Assembly (NCBI RefSeq): GCF_017313085.1
Contig: NZ_JAFLNF010000007.1
Coordinates: 62,001-126,000, forward strand
Source of the DNA: Roseibium limicola
GTDB taxonomy: Bacteria > Pseudomonadota > Alphaproteobacteria > Rhizobiales > Stappiaceae
Length of the DNA: 64,000 bases
Direction of reading: 5' to 3'
Shown here piece after piece: positions 27,258 through 36,198 of this stretch. Numbering within the stretch: the first letter of the stretch is position 1; each line of letters opens with the position of its first letter. Below the pieces are notes generated by a model. That model made no database searches. It was not told the origin of the DNA and was given only the letters and a program-made list of their open reading frames with translations. The position numbers and the translations under genes are program-made.

Positions 27258-28223
27258 TCAAGAAAACAGGACTGATGACAGTTTGCGGCGTCCATAAGCA
27301 CTAGCGGGATCCTTGAAGCCCCAGGCCTCGAAGAATTCCAGCAGCTGCTTGCGGCCACCATCTTCGTTCCACGCGCGGTCGCGGCGGACAATCTCGATCA
27401 GCTGATCGACGGCTGTCTGCTTGTCACCGGCAGCCGCCAGCCCAAGTGCCAGATCCAGACGAGCCTGCAGATCATTCGGGTTAGCCGCAATCCGCTCTTC
27501 GAATTCACCGAGATCGCCCAAGGCTTCGGCTTGCTCCGCCAGCTTCAACGCCGCACTCGCCGCCAGATAATGTTCGCCATCCCGTTGATCCTCGGGAACC
27601 ATATCCAGCACTTCACGCGCCTTGACCACATCCTTTGCCCCGAGGAAGCACTGGGCGTAGCCGACGAGCGCACGAGGGTTGTCCTGCTCGATCTGCATCG
27701 CCGCACCGAAGAACTCTGACGCCTGACCGAAGTCCTGCGCCACGACCAGCGCTTCACCCTGCTCCAGCAGCTGATCTATCTGGCTGACAGGCACCGGGCC
27801 GCCGACCTTTTCGATGAAAGCCTTGATCTGGCTTTCCGGCTGCACCCCCATGAACCCGTCGACCGGTTGGCCGTCCTTGAAAGCAACCACTGCCGGAATG
27901 GACTGAATGCCCATCTGACCTGGCACTTCCGGGTTTTCGTCAATGTTCATCTTGGCCAGCTTCACCGTACCGCCAGCCGCTTTCACCGCAGCTTCAATAA
28001 TCGGGGTCAGCTGCTTGCAGGGCTCGCACCAGGGTGCCCAAAAGTCGACGAGAATCGTCTGGCCGCGCGAGGCTTCCATCACGTCCTGCATAAAAGTCTG
28101 GGTCGTGACGTCAAAGACCAGACCATCGCCTGCATCATTTCCGCCGCCGGCATTGCCGCCGCCCATGCTACCGCCGAACCCGGCTCCGATGGAGTCGCCC
28201 ATGGAAAAGTCGCCGTTGCTCAT
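27258..28223 (-). CDS. Thioredoxin-TPR protein (CnoX-like)
   Basis: 321 residues. After a Gly-rich flexible start (12-34) comes a thioredoxin domain with an intact redox pair, WAPWCEPCK, Cys66 and Cys69, then four to five TPR-like helical repeats (about 150-300). This is the layout of E. coli CnoX, a holdase that protects proteins from oxidation and hands them to GroEL or DnaK. E. coli CnoX lacks the full CxxC; here it is present, so disulfide exchange is possible. ATG 28223 fits the domain layout; 48 upstream in-frame codons do not. Confidence 0.85.
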   Translation of the reverse strand: MSNGDFSMGDSIGAGFGGSMGGGNAGGGNDAGDGLVFDVTTQTFMQDVMEASRGQTILVDFWAPWCEPCKQLTPIIEAAVKAAGGTVKLAKMNIDENPEVPGQMGIQSIPAVVAFKDGQPVDGFMGVQPESQIKAFIEKVGGPVPVSQIDQLLEQGEALVVAQDFGQASEFFGAAMQIEQDNPRALVGYAQCFLGAKDVVKAREVLDMVPEDQRDGEHYLAASAALKLAEQAEALGDLGEFEERIAANPNDLQARLDLALGLAAAGDKQTAVDQLIEIVRRDRAWNEDGGRKQLLEFFEAWGFKDPASAYGRRKLSSVLFS

Positions 28224-28306
28224 ATTTGTTGCCTCGAAACTTGGAATATCTGGCCAGCCGCTACAGCGACCCTGTTTGGCCCTAACATGGCGTTCGCCAC
28301 GCCGAA

Positions 28307-28828
28307 TTACAAATTGCTTTCCTGCGCTTCCGCGCTGACAGCGAGAATTTGCGGTGTATGACCACACGCTTTTGCAAAACTCACCAGATCATCGCGAGCT
28401 ATGGAGGTCGTCGCATTGTTCAAAAGCGGATGATAATTCAGCGTTTCGTGGGCCATCATCTGAGCGTCGAAAATCGGCGTGATACGCTGTTCCTGCCTGT
28501 CGTTGATCAGCGCGAGTGGTGTGACAGAACCAGGCGCCACACCAAGAACCTCCATCAAAAGGTCCGCCTTGCCGAAAGACACGCGCCCCTGAGCGCCAAT
28601 CACCTGATGAATGGTTTTCAGGTCAATCGTCGCATCATGCAGGGCCACCACCAGAAACAGCCGCCCCTTCTTGTCCTTCAGAAAGAGGTTCTTCGTATGC
28701 CCGCCCGCTATGCGCTGGTGCAAGTCGCCGCTCTCGGCCACGGTAAAGACCGGCTCATGTTCGGTCGTCTGGACCGGGATCCCGAGATTTTCGAGGAAGT
28801 TCATCAACTCGCTGCGTGTTGCAGGCAT
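28307..28828 (-). CDS. proX: Prolyl-tRNA editing protein ProX (YbaK/ProRS INS-like)
   Basis: 173 residues of the YbaK/EbsC superfamily: HEPVFTVAESGDL, then GGHTKNLFLKDKKGRLFLVVALHD, the catalytic-lysine region, and KADLLMEVLGVAPGSVTPLAL. Free-standing ProX hydrolyses Ala-tRNA(Pro), which suits alphaproteobacteria because their ProRS lacks the editing insertion. ATG 28828 is chosen since the 26 in-frame codons upstream do not resemble the family. Confidence 0.88.
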   Translation of the reverse strand: MPATRSELMNFLENLGIPVQTTEHEPVFTVAESGDLHQRIAGGHTKNLFLKDKKGRLFLVVALHDATIDLKTIHQVIGAQGRVSFGKADLLMEVLGVAPGSVTPLALINDRQEQRITPIFDAQMMAHETLNYHPLLNNATTSIARDDLVSFAKACGHTPQILAVSAEAQESNL

Positions 28829-29088
28829 CCCGCTTTCTCCCACTTGTTCAAAGCGACACATTATACGGCAGCTCGTAGCGTGTTTTCCACCTCTCGCCAA
28901 GCGCACTTGCAGATGAAAACATCACAGAAACGCTTACGTTTCTGGATCATGTCGCTCCCGAATATCCACAAGAAGAGGGTAAATCTTGTTTGCCAAAAAA
29001 GCCTGTTGCAATCCTCTTCTGCATGGTCCATATACTGCGCACCTCGCTGACACAGAGAGCTTTCGGGTCCTTCGTGGTTCAGCAAAAT

Positions 29089-29163
29089 GCGGGCGTAGCT
29101 CAGGGGTAGAGCACAACCTTGCCAAGGTTGGGGTCGAGGGTTCGAATCCCTTCGCCCGCTCCA
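29089..29163 (+). tRNA. tRNA-Gly(GCC), copy 1, CCA encoded
   Basis: Cloverleaf with acceptor GCGGGCG/CGCCCGC, D-arm GCTCAGGGGTAGAGC, anticodon loop CTTGCCAA giving GCC, T-arm GAGGGTTCGAATCCCTT, discriminator T and encoded CCA. Followed by a terminator at 29209. Confidence 0.97.
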
Positions 29164-29208
29164 ATTTCCGCCGTAAGGCAATTCTTTCGTCAAATTTTGA
29201 CGATACAT

Positions 29209-29236
29209 GCCGATGATTTAATCGTCGGCTTTTTTG
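29209..29236 (+). terminator. Terminator after tRNA-Gly copy 1
   Basis: GCCGATGAT..ATCGTCGGC hairpin followed by seven T. The second tRNA copy has a close relative of the same terminator. Confidence 0.85.
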
Positions 29237-29308
29237 TGATTTCGGAGAGCTGCCGGCACCCACTGGCGCTCATCTGTCCTGCAAGGGCAGAAAGCGAAAT
29301 CGCGAAAC

Positions 29309-29383
29309 GCGGGCGTAGCTCAGGGGTAGAGCACAACCTTGCCAAGGTTGGGGTCGAGGGTTCGAATCCCTTCGCCCGCTCCA
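29309..29383 (+). tRNA. tRNA-Gly(GCC), copy 2, CCA encoded
   Basis: Identical over its 75 bases to the copy 220 bp upstream, including the encoded CCA. The trailer is also similar (CCAA-TTTC-GCCG-AAGGC), so the unit seems to have arisen by tandem duplication that included the terminator. Confidence 0.97.
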
Positions 29384-29406
29384 AATTTCGCCGCAAGGCG
29401 ATGAAA

Positions 29407-29436
29407 GCCGATGATCTCCGGATCGTCGGCTTTTTT
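29407..29436 (+). terminator. Terminator after tRNA-Gly copy 2
   Basis: GCCGATGATC..GATCGTCGGC hairpin and a TTTTTT run; homologous to the hairpin at 29209. Confidence 0.85.
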
Positions 29437-29586
29437 GGTTTTTCGCCCCTTTAATTCTACAGATCAGGCTTTCTGCTGTTCAGCGTCCTCCTGCTCAGGC
29501 CGACATTTTCCAGCCCGCGCCTTGATGATTGCCACAGCTGCCCCTAGAAGACTGCTCCAGCTTTTTTTGCCAGTGGTTTCTACACG

Positions 29587-29994
29587 ATGACGTCCTCGCC
29601 TTCCCCCGTCTGCGTTTGTGGCTCCGGACAGGCTTATGACTCCTGTTGCTTGCCATACCTGAACGGTGACAGCGTTCCACCAACCGCCGAAGCGCTCATG
29701 CGCTCGCGCTATTCTGCCTATGTTACCGAGAACATTGACTATCTGAAGGGGACGCTATGGCCGAAGCACCAGCCCGGTTTTGGCTTTGCCGCAACAGCCA
29801 GATGGGCTGCAGAGAGCCACTGGACCGGGTTGCGCGTCCTGGCAAAGGAAAAAGGCGACACCGCCGACCGGGAAGGGACCGTGCTGTTTGAAGCCAAATA
29901 CCTCTCTGGTGGGATGTTGCAGACGCACCGGGAGAAAAGCCGTTTCCGCAAGAAAGCCGGACGCTGGTTTTATGTTGAAGCCTTGGAGGAGTAA
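29587..29994 (+). CDS. YchJ family protein (SEC-C motif)
   Basis: 135 residues. The N-terminal CVCGSGQAYDSCCLPYL is a SEC-C zinc motif (CxC...CC-type), followed by the YchJ core AEALMRSRYSAYVTENIDYLKGTLWP and a C-terminal FRKKAGRWFYVEA strand of the NTF2-like fold. Function of YchJ proteins is unknown. It stands alone downstream of the tRNA genes. Confidence 0.88.
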   Translation: MTSSPSPVCVCGSGQAYDSCCLPYLNGDSVPPTAEALMRSRYSAYVTENIDYLKGTLWPKHQPGFGFAATARWAAESHWTGLRVLAKEKGDTADREGTVLFEAKYLSGGMLQTHREKSRFRKKAGRWFYVEALEE

Positions 29995-30054
29995 CCCCTC
30001 CCCGCGGCCCCCAATGCCCCCCGCTTAGCCCTTGAATGCAATCGCGCCTCCGGC

Positions 30055-30097
30055 AAAAAGCCGGCCCCTGCATGGGATTGGCGGATGCAGGGGCCGG
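30055..30097 (-). terminator. Strong minus-strand terminator without an obvious gene
   Basis: A perfect 13-bp stem, CCGGCCCCTGCAT at 30061-30073 and its complement at 30085-30097, followed on the minus strand by TTTTT (30055-30059). It points leftwards, so it cannot serve ychJ; the transcript it ends would come from the right, where only a weak 76-codon frame lies. Confidence 0.75.
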
Positions 30098-30153
30098 GGC
30101 AGGCAGCGCCACCACAAGCCATGGGAAGGGAGGCATCCTCCCCGGGCCATCAT

Positions 30154-30384
30154 TCAGTGGCGCAGCGCATCGAGATCTGACCGGCTGGCGTCAAACGGGC
30201 AGATCAACTCCTTGTGAAAAGCTTCCTTTTCTTGCCCGAAACTTCCGGGCCCCGGCCGTTTGAACGCGATCTTGATCCCTCGTCTCAGGCCAAAAAAACA
30301 CACCAGGACCGCCTGCTTTCCGCATAAGCCCCTGATGTATTCTGCCCATCCCTTATGTGAGAAAAACGGCAGAAAATAAAGCAT
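30154..30384 (-). CDS. Doubtful small gene, 76 codons
   Basis: Open frame starting MLYFLPFFSHKGWAEYIRGL and ending DASRSDLDALRH, with a mildly hydrophobic first third and a basic middle. No family is recognised and no clear ribosome site is seen. Its only support is position: it lies in a 576-bp gap (29995-30570) and its stop is 54 bp before the strong minus-strand terminator at 30055. A non-coding RNA ending at that terminator is equally possible. Confidence 0.25.
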   Translation of the reverse strand: MLYFLPFFSHKGWAEYIRGLCGKQAVLVCFFGLRRGIKIAFKRPGPGSFGQEKEAFHKELICPFDASRSDLDALRH

Positions 30385-30570
30385 GTTCTTTATTTGTTCT
30401 CATAGATTCCTAAGTTTCACTCAAGAGTCAAGCGGCATTTCGACTTTCGACGCCGAGGCCTCATGAGACGTCAGCGATGAAGCGCCACTAAGGGACTATT
30501 CCTACAACAGAAATCTTCCGTCGGAGCGATGCTCGACTTTTAAAAAATCGACAGTTTTTTAAGGTCGGAC

Positions 30571-32040
30571 ATGTCATTAATACCGGGTATCTCGATCAGG
30601 ATCTCATTCGTGCGTCTCACCGCCTTCACCTGGACCCAGAATTTCCGGAGCCTTCATGCCGGAGAAAATGCACCGCTCCGCGAGCTCATTGCGACGGCCC
30701 GCGCCAAGTTGGGCAAGGCCAGCGATGACGACCCGGACGGTGGCGCACCACGCATGGCGCTCCTGACATTCGGGGTGCGCGTTGGCGGTGCCGCATTGGC
30801 TTATCTCTCGCAGATCCTTCTGGCACGCTGGATGGGCGCCCACGACTACGGTATCTATTCCCTTGCCTGGACCTGGATCATCGTGCTCGGGATCATTGCC
30901 TCGGCCGGGTTTTCCAGCTCCGCCAACCGCTTCATCCCAGAGTACGACAAGGCAGGCGACATGGCCGGCTTGCGGGGCTTCCTCAGGATGTCGCAATGGA
31001 CGGCACTCGGCATCGGCGCGTTGATCACGGCCATCGGCATTGCGGTCATCTGGATCGCCCAGCCCTGGATCGAACCCTATTATGTCGCCCCCCTGATGTT
31101 GATCATGGTGGCACTGCCGTTTTTCTCCCTCGGCAACACTCTGGACGGCGTGGCCCGCAGCTACGACTGGTCCGGACTGGCCATGCTCCCGACCTACATC
31201 TGGCGCCCCCTGCTTATTCTGCTGTTTGCCGGAATGCTCCTCCTGGCCGGATTTTCTCCCACAGCCCTGCATGTCGCCACTGCAGCGGTCGCAGCCACCT
31301 GGCTCGTCGCGCTGTACCAGCTTTATGCCATCCGCAAGCGTTTGAAGCCGCGCCTCGGTCAGGTTCCGCACCGCAGTCACTTCAAGCTCTGGATGGCCGT
31401 CTCCTTCCCCATGCTGATGGTGGAAGGCATTCTGCAGCTAATCACCAGCGCCGATGTGATCATGGTCAGCTTCTGGCATGACCCTCACGATGTCGGCATC
31501 TACTTTGCCGCTTCCAAGACACTGGCTCTGGTGCATTTCGTCTATTTTGCCGTGCGGTCCGCCTCGGCCCACCGCTATGCCGCTTATGTTCATGGCAACG
31601 ACACTGCCAAGCTCGCTGCCTATGTCCGCCAAACCAGTCACTGGACTTTCTGGCCGTCTCTCGCCGTGGCGCTCGGTCTGTTGCTTGTCGCACCGCTGCT
31701 GCTGCGTCTGTTCGGCTCAGATTTCGCCTCCGGCTATCCGGTGCTTGCCGTTCTGATCATCGGCGTTCTCGCCCGAGCTTCTGTCGGGCCAGTCGACGCC
31801 CTGCTGACGATGAGCGGGCATCAGAAAAGCTGTGCCTGGATCTATGCGGGCACATTCGTTGTCAACGTCGTCTGCAATCTCATCCTGATCCCGCGCCTAG
31901 GGCTCGTCGGGGCCGCACTCGCCACCGCACTCTCCATCGTGTTTGAAGCCATCTGCCTGTCGACCGTTGCCCGCCGTCGTCTCGGCGTGAGCACCTTTGT
32001 TTTCGCGCTGATGCTGCAAAAGAAAGGGGCGGCGGCCTGA
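30571..32040 (+). CDS. Polysaccharide flippase (MATE/Wzx-like, PST family)
   Basis: 489-residue inner-membrane protein with about 12 hydrophobic helices after a 60-residue soluble start. RMALLTFGVRVGGAALAYLSQILLARWMGAHDYGIYSLAWTW is the usual first two helices of polysaccharide-biosynthesis flippases, and GHQKSCAWIYAGTFVVNVVCNLILIPRLGLVGAALATALS the conserved later segment. Likely moves lipid-linked sugar across the membrane. The stop overlaps the start of the acetyltransferase gene by a single base (TGATG), so they are coupled. No glycosyltransferases lie nearby. Confidence 0.85.
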   Translation: MSLIPGISIRISFVRLTAFTWTQNFRSLHAGENAPLRELIATARAKLGKASDDDPDGGAPRMALLTFGVRVGGAALAYLSQILLARWMGAHDYGIYSLAWTWIIVLGIIASAGFSSSANRFIPEYDKAGDMAGLRGFLRMSQWTALGIGALITAIGIAVIWIAQPWIEPYYVAPLMLIMVALPFFSLGNTLDGVARSYDWSGLAMLPTYIWRPLLILLFAGMLLLAGFSPTALHVATAAVAATWLVALYQLYAIRKRLKPRLGQVPHRSHFKLWMAVSFPMLMVEGILQLITSADVIMVSFWHDPHDVGIYFAASKTLALVHFVYFAVRSASAHRYAAYVHGNDTAKLAAYVRQTSHWTFWPSLAVALGLLLVAPLLLRLFGSDFASGYPVLAVLIIGVLARASVGPVDALLTMSGHQKSCAWIYAGTFVVNVVCNLILIPRLGLVGAALATALSIVFEAICLSTVARRRLGVSTFVFALMLQKKGAAA

Positions 32041-33182
32041 TGACACTCGCGCAGCCTCTCAACGCAACGGAAACGAACACGCCTCTGGTGCTCGACCCGG
32101 CTGCCTTGACGCCTGCGCAAAGGGACGCCTGGCAAGCTCTCGCCGACGAAGCCGTCGACCCGAACCCGTTCTTCTCGCCGAGCTTCGTTCAAGCACTTTT
32201 GCCGGACATGGCACCGGCAGGCACACGGCTTTTCATCGCAACCGATGCGGAAGATCGCTGGCTGATGGCCGCACCAGCTGCGCCCCGCAAGCTGGGGCTG
32301 GCGCTCAAGAGCCTGACTGGCCTTGCGACCGAATACGGCCCTTGCGGCACGCCACTGACCTCGCCCGTGGCAACGGCTGATACGGCGGCGACCTTTCTGC
32401 AGGCCATCCGCCAAGGAGCAGGCTCCTTCTCCCACCTGACCCTGCCTTATCTACCGTTGGAAAGCCGCGCCTGTCAGCTGCTCCGGCAGGCTCCCGGCTG
32501 GACTTTGTACACCAGCCTGCATCAGGAGCGGGCATGTCACGCCAGTGGCGAAGAAGGCGAAGCTCAGTTCTCCGCAGCCTTTCGCGGCAAGCGCCGCAAG
32601 GAGTTCAACCGATTGCTGCGGCGCCTCGGCGACTTGGGGAGCGTCAAATTCGACAGTTATCAGGGCGAAGACGTCCTGCCGCATTTTGAAGCCTACCTGC
32701 AACTGGAGGCTTCCGGTTGGAAGGGTCATCAGGGCAGCGCTCTTCTCAGCTCGGCTGAAACCGCCCGCTTTGCCCGTACCATGGTGGAAAATCGCACCCG
32801 TACCGGCGGCATCCGCATCGACAGCATCAGCCTCGACGCAAAGCCGCTTGCCATGCTGGTGTTGCTGATCGAACGCAATGCAGCATTTTCATGGAAGATC
32901 GCATACGACGAGGCCTTCGCCCGGTTCTCACCGGGGGCTCATCTTGCGCTGTTTTCGTTTGAGCGCAATCTGGCCAACCCTTTGCTGACCAGCGCCGACA
33001 GTCTGGCCGTTCCCGGCCATAGCATGATCGATCCGCTCTGGCGTGGGCGCATGGCTTACGCCCATGCCCAGCTTGCCAGTTCACCGCTGGACCGAAGCTT
33101 CGGCAAACTCCTGCGGATAGACCAGACGCTCAACCGAAATTTGCGCAGCACGGCCAAACGACTGCTGCGTCGCGGCGCCTGA
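32040..33182 (+). CDS. GNAT acetyltransferase, CelD/BcsL (FemAB-like) type
   Basis: 380 residues with the Acetyltransf_6 (CelD-like) domain at about 170-320, showing FRGKRRKEFNRLLRRLGDLG, YLQLEASGWKGHQGSALLSS and KIAYDEAFARFSPGAHLALF. Such proteins often modify exopolysaccharide or cell-envelope sugars. Coupling to the flippase gene supports an envelope polysaccharide role, which is inference. Confidence 0.8.
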   Translation: MTLAQPLNATETNTPLVLDPAALTPAQRDAWQALADEAVDPNPFFSPSFVQALLPDMAPAGTRLFIATDAEDRWLMAAPAAPRKLGLALKSLTGLATEYGPCGTPLTSPVATADTAATFLQAIRQGAGSFSHLTLPYLPLESRACQLLRQAPGWTLYTSLHQERACHASGEEGEAQFSAAFRGKRRKEFNRLLRRLGDLGSVKFDSYQGEDVLPHFEAYLQLEASGWKGHQGSALLSSAETARFARTMVENRTRTGGIRIDSISLDAKPLAMLVLLIERNAAFSWKIAYDEAFARFSPGAHLALFSFERNLANPLLTSADSLAVPGHSMIDPLWRGRMAYAHAQLASSPLDRSFGKLLRIDQTLNRNLRSTAKRLLRRGA

Positions 33183-33190
33183 CCAGCAGC

Positions 33191-34828
33191 TCAGTCCAAG
33201 TCCTGCTCCGCCCGCGCCCTCAACTCACGCCGGATCACCTTGCCGCTGGTGGTCAAAGGCAGGCTGTCGACGAACTCGATCTCTCGCGGATATTCATGAG
33301 CAGAAAGCCGCGTTCGCACGAAAGCCTTGATGTCCTCGCGCAAGGTATCATTTGCAACCAATCCCGGCGAAGCTACCAGATAGGCCTTGACGATTTCGGT
33401 CCGTAATTTGTCCGGCTTACCGATAACAGCAGCCAAGGCCACCGCCGGATGAGTCAACAGGCAATCCTCGATCTCGCCAGGTCCGATGCGGTAGCCAGCC
33501 GAGGTAATCACATCATCATCCCGCCCGACAAAAAAGACATAGCCGTCTTCGTCCATCACGCCCTGATCACCTGTGGTCATCCAGCCGCCTACGAACTTCT
33601 CCGCCGTTGCGTCCGGGCGGCCCCAATACTCCAGAAACATCACCGGATCCGGGCGTTTCACAGCAATCTGGCCCTGCTCTCCCGGTCCAAGCCGTCCTCC
33701 GTCAGCATCGATGATAGCGACCTCATGACCGGGAACTGCCCGACCGATGGCCCCAGCCCGACTTATCCCGGCCGCGCGGCACGAGCCCAACACCGCATTA
33801 CACTCTGTCTGTCCGTAGAACTCATTGACCGAAAAGCCGAATTCCTCGGAAAACCAATCGTAGGTCTCGCGCCCCAGCATCTCACCTGCCGAGCCGACGC
33901 TGCGCCACGACAGGCCGAAATGTCGGACGGGGTCTGGCACGGAGCGCATCATCTTCAAAGCGGTTGGCGGAATGAAGGCATTGCGAACCCCATGCTGTGC
34001 CAAAAATCGAAACGCCCATTCCGGATCGAACTTCTGCGCATCGCTGGAAAGCACCGGAACACCGCAGTGCAAGGCGGGAAACAACGCATTGAGAAGCCCG
34101 CCAGCCCAGGCCCAGTCGGACGGTGTCCACAGCAGGTCCCCGCTCTGCGGCATGAAATCCTGCGACATCTGGATGCCGGGCAAATGCCCAAGCAGCACCC
34201 GATGACCGTGCAGTACGCCCTTCGGATTGCCGGTGGTACCTGAGGTGTAAATCATCAAAGCCGGATCATCTGGCCTGCTCATGCGGGTTTCAAACTGATC
34301 CGAAGCCTGGTCGCACAGCCGGTCGAGACTGGACACCCCCGATCCCTCGCGCACATCTCCCGCTACGATCACTTGCATCAGATCGGTGTTTTCAAACCCG
34401 ATATCCTGGAGTTTTCCAAAGCCCGCCACATCACAGACCAGTGCCTTCGCGCCGGAATCCGTCAGCCGGTAGCGCAGGGCTTCCAGTCCAAAAAGCGCAG
34501 CAAGCGGGACGGCGATAGCCCCGATCTTGTAGACCGCCAGATGGGCAATGGCGGTCTGCGGCGACTGGGGCAAAAGCAACGCCACCCGGTCGCCCGGCTC
34601 CACGCCCTTTGCAATCAGGCCATTCGCCAACCGGTTCGCCGCCCGGTTCAAACGCAGATGCGACCAGTCGCTCACATTACCGTCCAGATGAACATGACGG
34701 ATCGCCAAGGCATCCGGGGTGCGGTCGGCCCATTGGTCGGAAACGCTTGTGGCGATGTTATAGGTCGTAGGGATCTGCCACTGAAACGTTGAGGTCAGGA
34801 CTTCGTGGCTCGCGGCTGGCTGTAGCAT
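33191..34828 (-). CDS. Acyl-CoA synthetase (AMP-forming)
   Basis: About 545 residues of the acetyl/medium-chain acyl-CoA synthetase group. Motifs: LMIYTSGTTGNPKG (P-loop), EFYGQTECN (adenine site), GWMTTGDQGVMDEDGYVFFVGRDDDVITSAGYRIGPGEIE (hinge) and the C-terminal catalytic lysine region TTSGKVIRRELR. It activates a carboxylic acid to its CoA ester; closest in shape to ACSM-like enzymes, substrate unknown. A GTG at 34843 is an alternative start; neither has a strong ribosome site. It converges on the acetyltransferase gene. Confidence 0.87.
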   Translation of the reverse strand: MLQPAASHEVLTSTFQWQIPTTYNIATSVSDQWADRTPDALAIRHVHLDGNVSDWSHLRLNRAANRLANGLIAKGVEPGDRVALLLPQSPQTAIAHLAVYKIGAIAVPLAALFGLEALRYRLTDSGAKALVCDVAGFGKLQDIGFENTDLMQVIVAGDVREGSGVSSLDRLCDQASDQFETRMSRPDDPALMIYTSGTTGNPKGVLHGHRVLLGHLPGIQMSQDFMPQSGDLLWTPSDWAWAGGLLNALFPALHCGVPVLSSDAQKFDPEWAFRFLAQHGVRNAFIPPTALKMMRSVPDPVRHFGLSWRSVGSAGEMLGRETYDWFSEEFGFSVNEFYGQTECNAVLGSCRAAGISRAGAIGRAVPGHEVAIIDADGGRLGPGEQGQIAVKRPDPVMFLEYWGRPDATAEKFVGGWMTTGDQGVMDEDGYVFFVGRDDDVITSAGYRIGPGEIEDCLLTHPAVALAAVIGKPDKLRTEIVKAYLVASPGLVANDTLREDIKAFVRTRLSAHEYPREIEFVDSLPLTTSGKVIRRELRARAEQDLD

Positions 34829-35040
34829 TCGTGAATGTCGCACCGATGATCTTGAAGGCCCGGAGACTAGACCCTCGATTGCTGCAGCGCAATGCGATCA
34901 AACGTCAAGAACCTTTGCTCCATGTGCAGCCAACGCGAACTGCCATGCGCCTGCCCCCACGCTCACCAGTCTTTACCCTGGCAAGGCGCTATCCAATTAC
35001 CCCCTTTTCTTTTCATGGATGACTGTCTAGAAGGCCCGCA

Positions 35041-35110
35041 CTTGCTTCAACAGGCAAGACACCGGTCGCAGCCTACCCGGTGGCAGTCGAAGGGGATCAC
35101 CTCTGCGGCT
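35041..35110 (+). promoter_or_regulatory. Structured leader ahead of queCDEF (candidate)
   Basis: Two short hairpins in a row, CTTGC/GCAAG (35041-35058) and CACCGG/CCGGTG (35060-35082), lie just upstream of the queC ribosome site (AAGGGT before ATG 35133). They do not fit any preQ1 riboswitch class I could identify by eye. The rest of the 289-bp gap back to the acyl-CoA synthetase gene holds both promoters and no gene. Confidence 0.3.
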
Positions 35111-35132
35111 CACGCGAAAACAAGGGTCAAAC

Positions 35133-35822
35133 ATGAAAACACTTGTCATCTGCTCCGGCGGACTGGATTCCGTCACGCTTGCGCACAAGGTCGCGCGCGC
35201 GCATCAACTGATAGGCCTCGTCTCCTTCGACTATGGCCAACGGCACAAGAAGGAGCTGGCTTATGCCAAGGCCTGTGCCGATGCCCTCGACACCGAACAC
35301 ACGCTCATCGACATTTCCAATGTCGGGCGCCTGCTGTCAGGCTCCGCCCTGACAGACGACATTGACGTGCCCGACGGCCACTATGCCGAAGAAAGCATGA
35401 AGGTCACCGTTGTGCCCAACCGCAACGCGATTATGCTCAGCATCGCCTTCGGAATTGCCTCCTCCCGTGGGGCAGAGGCCGTTGCAGCGGCCGTCCACGG
35501 TGGCGATCACTTCATCTATCCCGATTGCCGTCCCGGTTTTGTCGACGCTTTCCAGACGATGCAGCAACACGCGCTTGACGGCATGGGCGACATTCGCTTC
35601 TACACGCCGTTCGTACACGACTCAAAGGCGGATATTGCAACGGAAGCGGGCCGGCTTGGCGTCGACGCCCGCACCACCTGGTCCTGCTACAAGGGTGGCA
35701 ACAATCATTGCGGACGCTGCGGAACCTGCGTCGAACGCCGGGAAGCCTTCCACCTTGCCAACGTGACCGATCCGACGTCCTATGAAGACGCAGAGTTCTG
35801 GAAGGCAGCTTGCGATGTATAG
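35133..35822 (+). CDS. queC: 7-cyano-7-deazaguanine synthase QueC
   Basis: Converts 7-carboxy-7-deazaguanine to preQ0 with ATP and ammonia. 229 residues. PP-loop motif SGGLDS near residues 9-14, FDYGQRHKKEL, VPNRNAIMLSIA, and the zinc site formed by CYKGGNNHCGRCGTC. First gene of a four-gene operon; queD starts 8 bp before its stop. Confidence 0.96.
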   Translation: MKTLVICSGGLDSVTLAHKVARAHQLIGLVSFDYGQRHKKELAYAKACADALDTEHTLIDISNVGRLLSGSALTDDIDVPDGHYAEESMKVTVVPNRNAIMLSIAFGIASSRGAEAVAAAVHGGDHFIYPDCRPGFVDAFQTMQQHALDGMGDIRFYTPFVHDSKADIATEAGRLGVDARTTWSCYKGGNNHCGRCGTCVERREAFHLANVTDPTSYEDAEFWKAACDV

Positions 35823-36198
35823 GATCTGGAAAGAATTCCACTTCTCCGCCTCTCATCAGTTGTTCGGACTGGCAGAAGATCATCCCTGTGCGCGGCTGCA
35901 TGGCCACAATTACGTCGTTGAGGTCGAGCTTCAGGCAAAGGATCTCGACCCCACCGGCTTCGTTCGGGACTATCGCGACCTGAGCGCTTTCAAATCCTAT
36001 GTCGATGATCAGCTCGACCATCGCCACCTCAACGATATTCTTGGTGACGACGGTGTCACCGCCGAGCGTCTGGCCCGGCATTTCTATGAGTGGTGCAAGG
36101 CCCGCTGGCCGGAGGTTGGCGCTGTACGAGTCAAGGAAACGCCGAAGACCTGCGCCGAGTATCGCCCGGCGCCTGCGGTGATCGGAAACGCGACATGA
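35815..36198 (+). CDS. queD: 6-carboxytetrahydropterin synthase QueD
   Basis: Makes 6-carboxy-5,6,7,8-tetrahydropterin from dihydroneopterin triphosphate. 127 residues from ATG 35815. Zinc-binding His residues in FSASHQL and [10 protein letters not shown], then [13 protein letters not shown] and the catalytic Glu in VRVKETPKT. Length and motifs are standard. Overlaps queC by 8 bp and queE by 4 bp. Confidence 0.95.
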   Translation: MYRIWKEFHFSASHQLFGLAEDHPCARLHGHNYVVEVELQAKDLDPTGFVRDYRDLSAFKSYVDDQLDHRHLNDILGDDGVTAERLARHFYEWCKARWPEVGAVRVKETPKTCAEYRPAPAVIGNAT

